From: Parapedobacter soli
GTDB taxonomy: Bacteria > Bacteroidota > Bacteroidia > Sphingobacteriales > Sphingobacteriaceae
NCBI RefSeq assembly: GCF_025460835.1
Contig: NZ_JAMXAY010000004.1
Location: 91,450-155,449, forward strand
Direction: 5' to 3'
DNA: 64,000 nucleotides
In this document: positions 24,778-33,200 of the stretch, in pieces
How positions within the stretch are numbered: position 1 is the first letter of the stretch
Layout of the letters: each line of letters opens with the position of its first letter
Program-made: the position numbers and the translations under genes
The notes under the pieces: model-generated
What the model was told of the DNA's origin: nothing
Database searches by the model: none
Seen by the model: only the letters and a program-made list of their open reading frames with translations

Positions 24778-25331
24778 AGGTTTGAATATTATCTTTAGCC
24801 TTCGTTTTGAAAGAAAAACCAAGTTGCGCAGGTTTTTCGCCCTTTGTCCGAGGCTCCCCGGTAGGGGTGCCATTGGGCAAAGGCAAGGTGGTTTTCGGGG
24901 GACCCGAAAACACAACTTGCAGCTGACAAAACAACGGGGTGCTAGTCCATGCGTTTTGGCTGCCGACCGGTAGTTTAGCTTGCTGATGCGCTAGCGGCTG
25001 CGTACTAAAATACCGGAGGGTTTGTGATGGGATTTTATTAGCGCTATACTTCCCTTCGGCATGTTACGATATCATTTAGCTGCTTTGCAAGCTGAATGGC
25101 CTATCAGCAAACCAGCCTACTGTTTGTTTAGCCTATCTGCCAATCGCTTAGGCAGGTTATCGGCCAAACGGCCTATTGTTAAGCTGGCCCAATGGCCATG
25201 TTGCCAATTAATGGACTGGTTGGCTGCTTAGCTATCCATAAAGCCAATTGGCAAAGGAGTTACCCAGCCAATCGCTTAGTTGCTTACCCAGCCCATTGGC
25301 GATGTACTTATTGATAAAAAAAGTTGTCGCA
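24778..25331. other. Non-coding 554-bp region with degenerate repeats, candidate oriT
   Basis: No convincing gene on either strand. The stretch is full of short related words (GCCAAT, TGGCC, GGCCTAT, TTAGCT, CAGCC) arranged in partly inverted order. It contains one exact 13-bp direct repeat, GCCAATCGCTTAG, at 25139-25151 and 25267-25279. The place directly upstream of the relaxosome genes is where oriT is usually found, so a transfer origin or its regulatory sites is the best guess. No nick site can be named from sequence alone. Confidence 0.5.
25139..25279. repeat. Pair of 13-bp direct repeats (GCCAATCGCTTAG)
   Basis: Copies at 25139-25151 and 25267-25279, spaced 128 bp start to start, with several imperfect relatives between them. 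They may be binding sites (iterons or relaxosome sites) in the candidate oriT. Confidence 0.7.
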
Positions 25332-26312
25332 TCAGCGCCGGTAGGTTGCCATCATCTTCTCGAAGATGTGGTCTTCCTCCCACGGAAGATTGCGTTCCCG
25401 TCGTGCCATGAGCATCTCGTTATAATCGTTGTACCCCCTGTAGGTATCGGAACGGTCAATGGCATGTGGCAGGGCTTCTTGCGCAGTCCGCAGTGCCACT
25501 TCGCCCGCCCCATCGCGGTCAAAATAGAGGTCGATCCGCTTATAGGTACGTGCCCGGTCCACGGCGGCATTGATTAGGTTGACCGAATTGAGGACGATGA
25601 CCGTATCGGCGGCGCCGGGGTTATCAGCGATCCAGCTCAGGTAGTCCATGAAGCCTTCGAATATGGAAAGACGCGATGGATCGGCTGGTATGAAAGTGAT
25701 GGCCTTGCGGCCGAGGCAAGCCTTGAAATCCCGGTTGCCGATTCGGTTGCGTAGTTCCCACGCACCGGCTTCATTCTGCCAGCCCGCTGAGAAAAACTGC
25801 CTGCCCTGCTTGGGGCCGCTATCGATGGCATAATATACTTCTTTGACCCTGCCTTGGGCGGCATTCCAAATACCACGGGATTTCAGGTACCGGGTGATAG
25901 CGGGATGGCTGCCCAGCTCCTTTATTGTCTCGATGCGGTAGTTGGCCACACGTTTGGCCTGTTGGCGGGGCCGTTTCTGCTGTGGGTAGTCCAGTGATTT
26001 CCTTGGCTCGGGGATGGCCATGACGTCGCTGATGCGTTCGATAACCTCGGGAAAGGTTGCCGGATGCCAGTAAGCCATCCCGAAATCGATGATGTTGCCG
26101 CCCTTGATGCCCGATCGGCCGGGACCACCATGGTCGAACCATACATCCATGGAGTCGTTGACACAAAACGAAGGGCTACGTTCCTCGCGGAGCATACTCT
26201 TGTAAAACAGTTCCCCACCCGAATGGTAGGCCGGAATGTGGCCGAGACGGGCGAGCAAATCGACCAGTGATACCTGATCCTTGATTTGTTCTGCGTTTAT
26301 CCATTTAGCCAT
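25332..26312 (-). CDS. Primase-like protein (CHC2-like N-terminus plus Toprim)
   Basis: A 326-residue protein starting MAKWINAEQIKDQVSLVDLLARLG at 26312. The N-terminal domain has the layout of DnaG zinc-binding primase domains (SPSFCVNDSMDVWFDHGG, GGNIIDFGMAY), but the zinc-ligand cysteines are mostly missing. The Toprim domain follows with SIFEGFMDYLSWI (Glu219) and DLYFDRDGAGEVAL near residue 270. It probably primes complementary-strand synthesis after transfer. A strong hairpin lies 34 bases upstream of the start. Confidence 0.8.
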   Translation of the reverse strand: MAKWINAEQIKDQVSLVDLLARLGHIPAYHSGGELFYKSMLREERSPSFCVNDSMDVWFDHGGPGRSGIKGGNIIDFGMAYWHPATFPEVIERISDVMAIPEPRKSLDYPQQKRPRQQAKRVANYRIETIKELGSHPAITRYLKSRGIWNAAQGRVKEVYYAIDSGPKQGRQFFSAGWQNEAGAWELRNRIGNRDFKACLGRKAITFIPADPSRLSIFEGFMDYLSWIADNPGAADTVIVLNSVNLINAAVDRARTYKRIDLYFDRDGAGEVALRTAQEALPHAIDRSDTYRGYNDYNEMLMARRERNLPWEEDHIFEKMMATYRR

Positions 26313-26927
26313 AATGATTTCTTTTTCTGGTGTATGTTGGAATAAAATGGGGGCTGTAGCCCCCATTCATTAGTTATATCGTTGTACTGTGATTCTATCA
26401 ATCGGTTATTTATTAATCTCATTGACGTATCGCTACGCGAGTGGACACTCTAAATAGAACTGTACGGGAATACTCACGTGGGTAACTACATACCCGCCGA
26501 AACCGGCTGCCTATGGTTCATCGGTACGGGTACCGCTGCATACACGTATGCGGCGGGGAACCGGCCGACTGCACAGTAATTCCCGGCTCGTCGCCGGAAA
26601 TGCTTCTTCCCCCAATGTCAAAGAACGAGTCCTTTAATGGGGTCAAAGTTGAAAAGGTCGGAGACGGGGCTTTCCCAATATGGAAATGTTGGTATCGATT
26701 TTTTTGATGGATTTTTGGGTCGGTTCTGGTATGGCGGGGATGGTTTACGGGCTGTATGAAAGGTAAAAATGTGTGGATGGCAGGAAAAGCTGAGAAGAAA
26801 GGCAGGTGGAACTTCCAAACACACCGGATTTAACGGTTTTGGGTAACGTGTAAATGGTTTTTTTTACCAAGGTTGAAATATTGGGAAATCTTTTTTTAGA
26901 AAATTATTGGGGGTTTTCAAGTGATAA
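26313..26927. other. 615-bp intergenic region with structured GC-rich core
   Basis: No gene is supported. The right part is AT-rich with T runs; the middle (about 26490-26610) carries several short dyads, such as GGTACGGGTACC, CATAC-ACG-TATG within a CCGC/GCGG frame, and CCGGCTCGTCGCCGG. A near-perfect hairpin lies at 26346-26367. It separates the primase and rteC genes, both on the minus strand, and may hold the primase promoter, an attenuator or an element replication site. Confidence 0.5.
26346..26367 (-). terminator. Hairpin terminator or attenuator upstream of the primase gene
   Basis: A perfect 10-bp stem (AATGGGGGCT / AGCCCCCATT) with a 2-base loop, followed on the minus strand by TTTTATT. 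It lies 34 bases before the primase start, so it could stop transcripts from rteC or act as an attenuator for the primase. Its GGGGGCT/AGCCCCC core is the same as in the terminator at 9802-9829. Confidence 0.7.
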
Positions 26928-27806
26928 CTAATTTTTGTACACCTTTTTTCTGGGCTTGTACTTCAGGGATTCCCTGATCTGGCCGTGGATTGCCCCCCGC
27001 ATCTCATCTAGGTACTTCGTATAGCTAACAGTTTTGCGGCGGGTGATATCAACGAACATACGGTAAGCCTGGGCAAGATCGACGTCGAGGCTGTCCTCCA
27101 GCCAACCGACAATATCGGAAATCTCCGCTTTGCCTTCATTGATGCGTTGGGTGTAATAGATGCCATAGGCAATTTCGATTAGCTCAACCTTATCTCCTGA
27201 CCATCGGCGTTTGCTTCCTGCGAGGAACTCGGCCATGATGGAACTCTCCGGGTTTTTGTAAAGTAGCCGGAGCCTGCGTATGATGAAATCACGCAGCATA
27301 TCGTAGGCCCGGAACGTCGAGAACATATAATCCATTTCGGTGGAAAACCCATGATCCTCCGACTGGTACCCCTGTCCCGGAGGGAAAGCGGTTTTATTCC
27401 GGCAAAGAAAAAACTCTTCATCTTTTGCCGTTTCGTCCGCAAGGTAATACTCATGGGCGAAAGCATGTTGGCGGATAAAGCGGTTGATGACACCCAATTC
27501 GCTCATGTAATAGTCCCGGACCATTTGATCCGTACCGACAGGCAAGGCGCCGAGGATGTGGTGCAGTTCCACCACATAGATATGCCAGCAATAAAACCGT
27601 GGTTTGGTGTACTTGAAAAAATAGATTTCGTCGCCATCATCCGTAAAAGGATGTGCGCGAAGGTATTGTCGCAGATGCTGTATCGTTGCAGCGATGCACG
27701 AAAGGGAATCGGTCAAATTAGCAAGAGAGTCTTTTAATGTTCCGTTGATGGATTCCAACTGTTCCGTCATACCGGAATAAAGGATTTCGATGTCCTCGGT
27801 TATCAT
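26928..27806 (-). CDS. rteC: RteC-family regulator
   Basis: A 292-residue helical protein, the RteC family known from CTnDOT where it activates excision genes. I use the ATG at 27806 (MITEDIEILYSGM) because the first 17 residues of the longer frame look non-family. Characteristic parts are KPRFYCWHIYVVELHHI, the FFLCRNKTAFPPGQG segment and the C-terminal SYTKYLDEMRGAIHGQIRESLKYKPR. It is the last element-type gene before the cargo. Promoter control of excision is inferred from family knowledge. Confidence 0.85.
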   Translation of the reverse strand: MITEDIEILYSGMTEQLESINGTLKDSLANLTDSLSCIAATIQHLRQYLRAHPFTDDGDEIYFFKYTKPRFYCWHIYVVELHHILGALPVGTDQMVRDYYMSELGVINRFIRQHAFAHEYYLADETAKDEEFFLCRNKTAFPPGQGYQSEDHGFSTEMDYMFSTFRAYDMLRDFIIRRLRLLYKNPESSIMAEFLAGSKRRWSGDKVELIEIAYGIYYTQRINEGKAEISDIVGWLEDSLDVDLAQAYRMFVDITRRKTVSYTKYLDEMRGAIHGQIRESLKYKPRKKVYKN

Positions 27807-27935
27807 GGCACGATGTTTTAGTAAATCCCACCCAACAATAGGGAAAAGGAACTCCAAAATTACCGTGCCGCAAACAAGAACCTTTCGCTAGTTTAGCGTA
27901 CTTGGGTAGGTATGTTTTACCTATTATGTGTCTGG

Positions 27936-28859
27936 TCAGGACGGCGTATTAAGTTTTGCGAGCAACTCCTCGCGAGAGGTGACTCCGACCTTGACGAAAA
28001 TATTCTCGCTATGTTTGTCCACGGTGCGACCGGATATAAACAGTTTATCCGCAATCTCACGGCGCTTGAGACGGTGGCAAAGTAGAACAGCTATTTCCGT
28101 CTCCCGGGGGGTAAGCATTTCGCGGGCGCAGTTCATGCGGATGACCTCCGTGTCCATGGTTAGTTGGCGAAGGTTGTCCAGTTGCCGCTGCTCGGCGCGG
28201 CTCAGGGTGACCGATCGAGAGATGAACAGCGCCGTGATGACCAAAAAGCCCAAATTGGTAAACAGCGCCTCGGTCAGCTGCCCTAAATCAAAATATGCGA
28301 TAAGCGTCATGGCCGACCAGGGTGCCACCGCCAGGTACATCAGTATTTCTTCCATATACCGCTTTTTATTCCGGTTCTCCCTATAGGCAACGCGGATGGC
28401 CCGCAGGATGGCCCAGAGTAACACCAGGGAGTAATAAAAAGGCACTACTACGCCATACCGGATGGCCAACCAGAGATCTTTATGCCAAGCATAGCTGATC
28501 ACAAAGAACAGGAGGAACGGCAGCAGCAGGAACAGCGGTACTCCATACAGCGCATGGAAACGCAATAACCGTAAATTGAATACACGGTAGAAATAGTAGG
28601 GAAAATATGCTGCCGTCAGGAAACCTGTACCATAGGCAATGATGTTTTGGATATGTACCGGTATAGGAATGGCCAGATCGGGGAACAGGCCGCCGGTGAT
28701 GTTATAGACGATGAGTAGACCAATTAACACCAGAAAATACCTACGGTGGCGATCAGCCGGACGTATCAGGTAAAGGGCCAATTGCACACAGAACATCGCG
28801 CATTCCAGCAAGGTGAATACAAAGGTGACTATATGCATCTCTGTACCCGGTAGCAGCAT
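27936..28859 (-). CDS. Membrane-anchored LuxR-type transcriptional regulator
   Basis: A 307-residue protein with seven or so hydrophobic segments in the first 215 residues (for example FVFTLLECAMFCVQLALYLI and LLPFLLFFVISYAW). A LuxR-type helix-turn-helix follows (LTPRETEIAVLLCHRLKRREIADKLF, with SGRTVDKHSENIFVKVGV), occupying about residues 248-302. It probably senses a signal at the membrane and controls nearby genes. Its start lies directly after the stop of the acetyltransferase gene, so the two are co-transcribed. Target genes are unknown. Confidence 0.8.
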   Translation of the reverse strand: MLLPGTEMHIVTFVFTLLECAMFCVQLALYLIRPADRHRRYFLVLIGLLIVYNITGGLFPDLAIPIPVHIQNIIAYGTGFLTAAYFPYYFYRVFNLRLLRFHALYGVPLFLLLPFLLFFVISYAWHKDLWLAIRYGVVVPFYYSLVLLWAILRAIRVAYRENRNKKRYMEEILMYLAVAPWSAMTLIAYFDLGQLTEALFTNLGFLVITALFISRSVTLSRAEQRQLDNLRQLTMDTEVIRMNCAREMLTPRETEIAVLLCHRLKRREIADKLFISGRTVDKHSENIFVKVGVTSREELLAKLNTPS

Positions 28860-29453
28860 CTATCCTCCCATCTTTGCTGGCATCCGTCGCATGAAATACA
28901 ACGTATGACTACCCATATCGAGCGAACTATAGATTGTGAACCCGAACCGTTGGTACCACGGCAGGTTCTCTGTGACGGAAGTCTCCAGATAAACCGGCAG
29001 TCCGTCTCGTGACGCCACGCCAATCACACTATGTAGAAGGGCACTGCCAATGCCTGCGTGTTGCCGGGCGGGATCCACGCCGATAAACCAGAGGTAAGCC
29101 ATATCTTTTTTCGGCTGTATCTTTTTGATTTGCTCCTCTCGCCGTAATACACGGCGGATTCTGTGCAACCCAATAGCACGAAAGGCTAACTGTGCATCCA
29201 ACGCTACCGATTGCAATGTTGTCCGCTTGCGATGCGGGTATAATACCAATGCACAGGCTGCACGATCCTCGTCAAGGTATACATTGCCGAAACGGAAGCA
29301 GACCTCGACAGAATATTCCATTAACGCGCGAATGCGCTTCAATTGCCCTTCGCCGCTACCTACGACATAGTTGACACTGCCATTGGCCACGAAGGCTTGA
29401 GATAACAAGTGTACCAACAAGGGTTTGTCTTGGTATGTTGCAAGCATCATCAT
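28860..29453 (-). CDS. GNAT-family acetyltransferase
   Basis: A 197-residue protein with the GNAT fold: WFIGVDPARQHAGIGSALL (the acetyl-CoA Q/RxxGxG motif, around residues 122-140), then LETSVTENLPWYQRFGFTIYSSL in the conserved C-terminal strand-helix. Substrate unknown; small-molecule or peptide acetylation are possible. It is the first gene of a two-gene unit with the membrane LuxR regulator. The sequence gives no direct link to metal resistance. Confidence 0.8.
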   Translation of the reverse strand: MMMLATYQDKPLLVHLLSQAFVANGSVNYVVGSGEGQLKRIRALMEYSVEVCFRFGNVYLDEDRAACALVLYPHRKRTTLQSVALDAQLAFRAIGLHRIRRVLRREEQIKKIQPKKDMAYLWFIGVDPARQHAGIGSALLHSVIGVASRDGLPVYLETSVTENLPWYQRFGFTIYSSLDMGSHTLYFMRRMPAKMGG

Positions 29454-29784
29454 GTCTTTTCATAGAGTTGCCGAGTTTCGGCATTTTCATAGACTATCGT
29501 AGTTTATATGCACATTGGCTTTCATATAAGACGACGATATTACAACTAAAAATGCCACAAAATCGTGATTATTTATAAGTTTACCAAACTAGTGATACTA
29601 GGCATCCATTCTAAATGACCAATGGTTACCCATCTAAATCAGAAAGACATTAGGAAAAAAAGGCTTGTGTATGAGCGAGAGAGGCCTCCCGAAAAGATGA
29701 ACTAGCACTCTAAATTTCGGGGTAAGTCCAGTCAAAACAATGCAATGCCATTGCATTACTTTTTCACTAACTTTGCAAAAGAAT
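29454..29784. other. Intergenic region holding the divergent start of the metal cargo
   Basis: No gene is supported in these 331 bp. A CCCGAAA / TTTCGGG hairpin spans 29688-29721, and the perfect 19-bp palindrome at 29739-29757 with a TAACTTTG box follows. The left part is AT-rich and probably holds the promoter of the acetyltransferase gene. Confidence 0.5.
29739..29775 (+). promoter_or_regulatory. Palindromic operator and -7 box for the czc operon
   Basis: AATGCAATG-C-CATTGCATT (29739-29757) is a perfect palindrome with core TGCAAT-N3-ATTGCA. Ten bases later TAACTTTG (29768-29775) matches the Bacteroidota -7 box, and the gene starts at 29785. The palindrome sits where the -33 element should be, so a repressor bound there would block the promoter. 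The same layout occurs at 36323-36358. Confidence 0.65.
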
Positions 29785-30120
29785 ATGAAAGTTTTTTCTT
29801 CCATACTGGCACTTTTTATGATGGCGTTATTTCTAATGCCTTGTGCTGATATATACGAAAAAAATGTATTTAATAACCAGGAACATTCTACAGAAATAAC
29901 ACATCAAGATACTCACGACCATACAGAGAGCGATTTATGTACACCTTTTTGTTTATGCGGTTGTTGTGGAATAGTTTCCGGAGTAGTTCTTCAATGGAAC
30001 ATTTTTAATATAGGCAAGATAAAGTCCTTTGATTTATCTAAGCCAAAAGTTTATTATAAATCTATCTTTATATCCCGCTATCTGGGAGAAATTTGGCAAC
30101 CGCCGAAGATTAATGCATAA
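29785..30120 (+). CDS. Small secreted Cys/His-rich metal-cluster protein (DUF6660-like)
   Basis: A 111-residue exported protein starting MKVFSSILALFMMALFLMP at 29785; the longer frame to 29740 would overlap the operator. After the signal peptide there is a His/Asp-rich stretch (HSTEITHQDTHDHTESD) and a Cys cluster (CTPFCLCGCC), which look like soft-metal ligands. The C-terminus reads YLGEIWQPPKINA. It is the first gene of the efflux operon and resembles small proteins usually annotated DUF6660 in Bacteroidota czc loci. A periplasmic metal chaperone or sensor is inferred. A related gene lies at 41601. Confidence 0.7.
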   Translation: MKVFSSILALFMMALFLMPCADIYEKNVFNNQEHSTEITHQDTHDHTESDLCTPFCLCGCCGIVSGVVLQWNIFNIGKIKSFDLSKPKVYYKSIFISRYLGEIWQPPKINA

Positions 30121-30245
30121 TTTTTAATGATTATAGTTTTTTGCGTACAGCATTAAGCTAAATGTTTTGGGTCATACCTCGTATTTCCCGAATTTATAAT
30201 CATTGCAATTTATCATTAATTATTCATCATTAATCATCACAAAAG

Positions 30246-33200
30246 GTGTTAAATAACATTATAAAATTCTCTATAAAGAATAAGTTCATTATAGGATTAA
30301 TGACCTTATTACTCATCATTTGGGGGGTATGGAGTGCCACGAAAATCCCCATTGATGCCCAACCTGACATTACAAACAATCAGGTTCAGATTATTACCCT
30401 GTCACCAACATTAGCAGGACAGGAGGTGGAGCAACTGGTTACATTTCCTGTAGAGCAAAGTATCGTCAATCTTCCCAAAGTAGAAGAAATAAGAAGTGTT
30501 TCGAGGTTTGGACTATCTGTTGTAACCGTCGTATTTCAAGACAATGTCGATATTTATTTTGCAAGACAGTTGGTAAGCCAACAGCTGAAAGAAGCACAAG
30601 ACCAGATACCTGACGGAGTTGGAACGCCTGAACTTGCTCCTGTCAGTACAGGTCTTGGCGAAGTGTACCAATACATTCTCCATCCCAAACAAGGAAGCGA
30701 AGATAAATATTCTGCAATGGATTTACGGACAATGCAGGATTGGATTGTCGCCAGACAACTTTACGGTACTCCGGGAATTGCAGAAGTTAATAGTTTCGGC
30801 GGTCTGCTCAAACAATACGAGGTATCCGTTGACCCTAACCGCATCAAAGCGATGGACGTCAGTATCTCCGATATTTTTACTGCACTCGAAAACAACAACC
30901 AAAATACGGGGGGCGCTTATATTGATAAGAAACCCAATGCATACTTCATTCGGGGAATTGGTTTAGTCACTTCACTGGAAGATGTAGGTAATATTGTTGT
31001 TAAAAATACGGAAAGTGTTCCGGTATTCATCAAAGATGTAGCAAAAGTACAGTTTGGTCACGCTACCCGATACGGAGCAATGACCTATAACGGCGAAGTA
31101 GATGCTGTGGGAGGTATTGTAATGATGCTCAAGGGAGAAAACACCGCCACGGTCGTAAAAAACATCAAAGAAAAAATACCGGTTATCCAACAATCTCTAC
31201 CTGATGATGTGGTCATAGAACCCTATTTGGATAGAATGAACCTGATAGATAGAGCGATAAGTACTGTCGAAAAAAACCTAATTGAAGGTGCATTAATCGT
31301 AATATTTGTATTGATTATTTTCTTAGGGAATTTCAGGGCAGGTTTAATCGTCGCATCAGCTATACCGTTATCAATGCTTTTTGCATTGGGAATGATGAGG
31401 TTATTTGGCGTAAGTGCCAACCTGATGAGTTTGGGAGCTATTGATTTCGGATTGATAGTGGACGGTTCGCTGATTGTTGTTGAAGCCACAATGCATCATT
31501 TGGGCTTACGGAAATCCACTCAAAAACTTACGCAGGCAGAAATGGACGAGGAGGTGTATGAATCTGCAAGAAAAATCCGTACGAGTGCCGCATTTGGAGA
31601 AATCATTATCCTCATTGTTTATATTCCTATCCTTACTTTGGTCGGTATAGAAGGGAAAATGTTTACGCCAATGGCGCAGACCGTAAGTTTCGCCATTTTG
31701 GGAGCTTTGATTTTGTCCTTTACCTATATCCCGATGATGAGTGCCTTGTGTCTGTCTAAAAAACCGATTACCAAAAGGAATTTTTCAGACAAAATGATGG
31801 ACTATCTTCAAGGGGTTTATAAGCCTTTGTTAGAAAAAGCCATTCGGATAAAATATGTGATTATTGCGGTTGCCGTCGGACTTTTTACCATAAGTATATT
31901 TCTATTTTCACGGATGGGCGGAGAGTTCCTGCCAACATTGGGCGAGGGCGATTTTGCTTTTCATTGTATCCTCCCACAAGGAACATCCTTAAGCCAAAGC
32001 GTGGAAACCTCTATGCAGGCATCTAAAATAATCAAGGAGTTTGACGAAGTAAAAATGGTTGTAGGAAAAACGGGGGCTGCCGAAGTACCGACCGACCCGA
32101 TGCCGCCCGAAGCGACCGACCTGATGATTATTCTTAAACCAAAAGACGAATGGAAAACAAAGAAATCGTATGATGAACTTTCCAATGAAATGATGGAGAA
32201 ACTCGAAGTTATTCCGGGTGTATTCTTTGAAGCCAACCAACCGATACAGATGCGGTTTAATGAACTGATGACAGGTATCAGGCAAGATGTAGCCGTGAAA
32301 ATATTCGGAGAGAACCTCGACAGTTTGTTGATTTATGCCAATAAAGCTAATGCCATTATCCAAACGGTAGAGGGTGCGACCGCTCCGCAGGTAGAACGGA
32401 TAGCAGGTCTTCCACAGATTAATATTGAATACGACCGTACCCGAATAGCCAACTATGGCTTGAATGTACAGGAGATAAACGATATTGTCAGTACTGCGTT
32501 TGCAGGTAAATCAGCAGGCGTGGTTTATGAAAACGAGCGTAGATTTGATTTGGTGGTACGGCTTGATGAAGAACACCGCAGTTCTATTGAGGATGTGAGC
32601 AATCTGTTTATTCCACTTCCAAACGGAGAGCAGGTTCCACTTTCGCAGGTTGCCAACATTGACTATAAATTAGGTCCTGCACAAATCAGTCGTGAAGGAG
32701 GAAAACGAAGGATATATATCGGATTTAATGTACAAGGGCGGGATGTAGCAAGTGTTGTAGAAGAAATTCAGGATAAGTTGGCTGAACAGGTTAAGCTACC
32801 GACAGGATATTATTTTACCTATGGCGGTCAGTTTGAGAACCTCCAAAAAGCTACTGACAGATTACTGATTGCAGTACCTATCGCCCTGCTTTTGATTTTT
32901 ATCTTATTGTACTTCACGTTTCATTCGTTCAAGGAAGCCGTTTTGGTCTATACAGCTATCCCGATGAGTGCCATTGGAGGTGTGTTTGCCCTATTGTTGA
33001 GGGATATGCCATTCAGCATATCAGCAGGTGTAGGGTTTATCGCTTTGTTTGGTGTTGCTGTTCTGAACGGGATTGTACTGATTTCCACATTCAACAGATT
33101 GGAAAAAGAGGGTTGGAACGAGATTATCCCGAGAATTATCGAGGGGGCTAAAACAAGACTAAGACCCGTATTAATGACAGCGTCGGTAGCAAGTTTAGGT

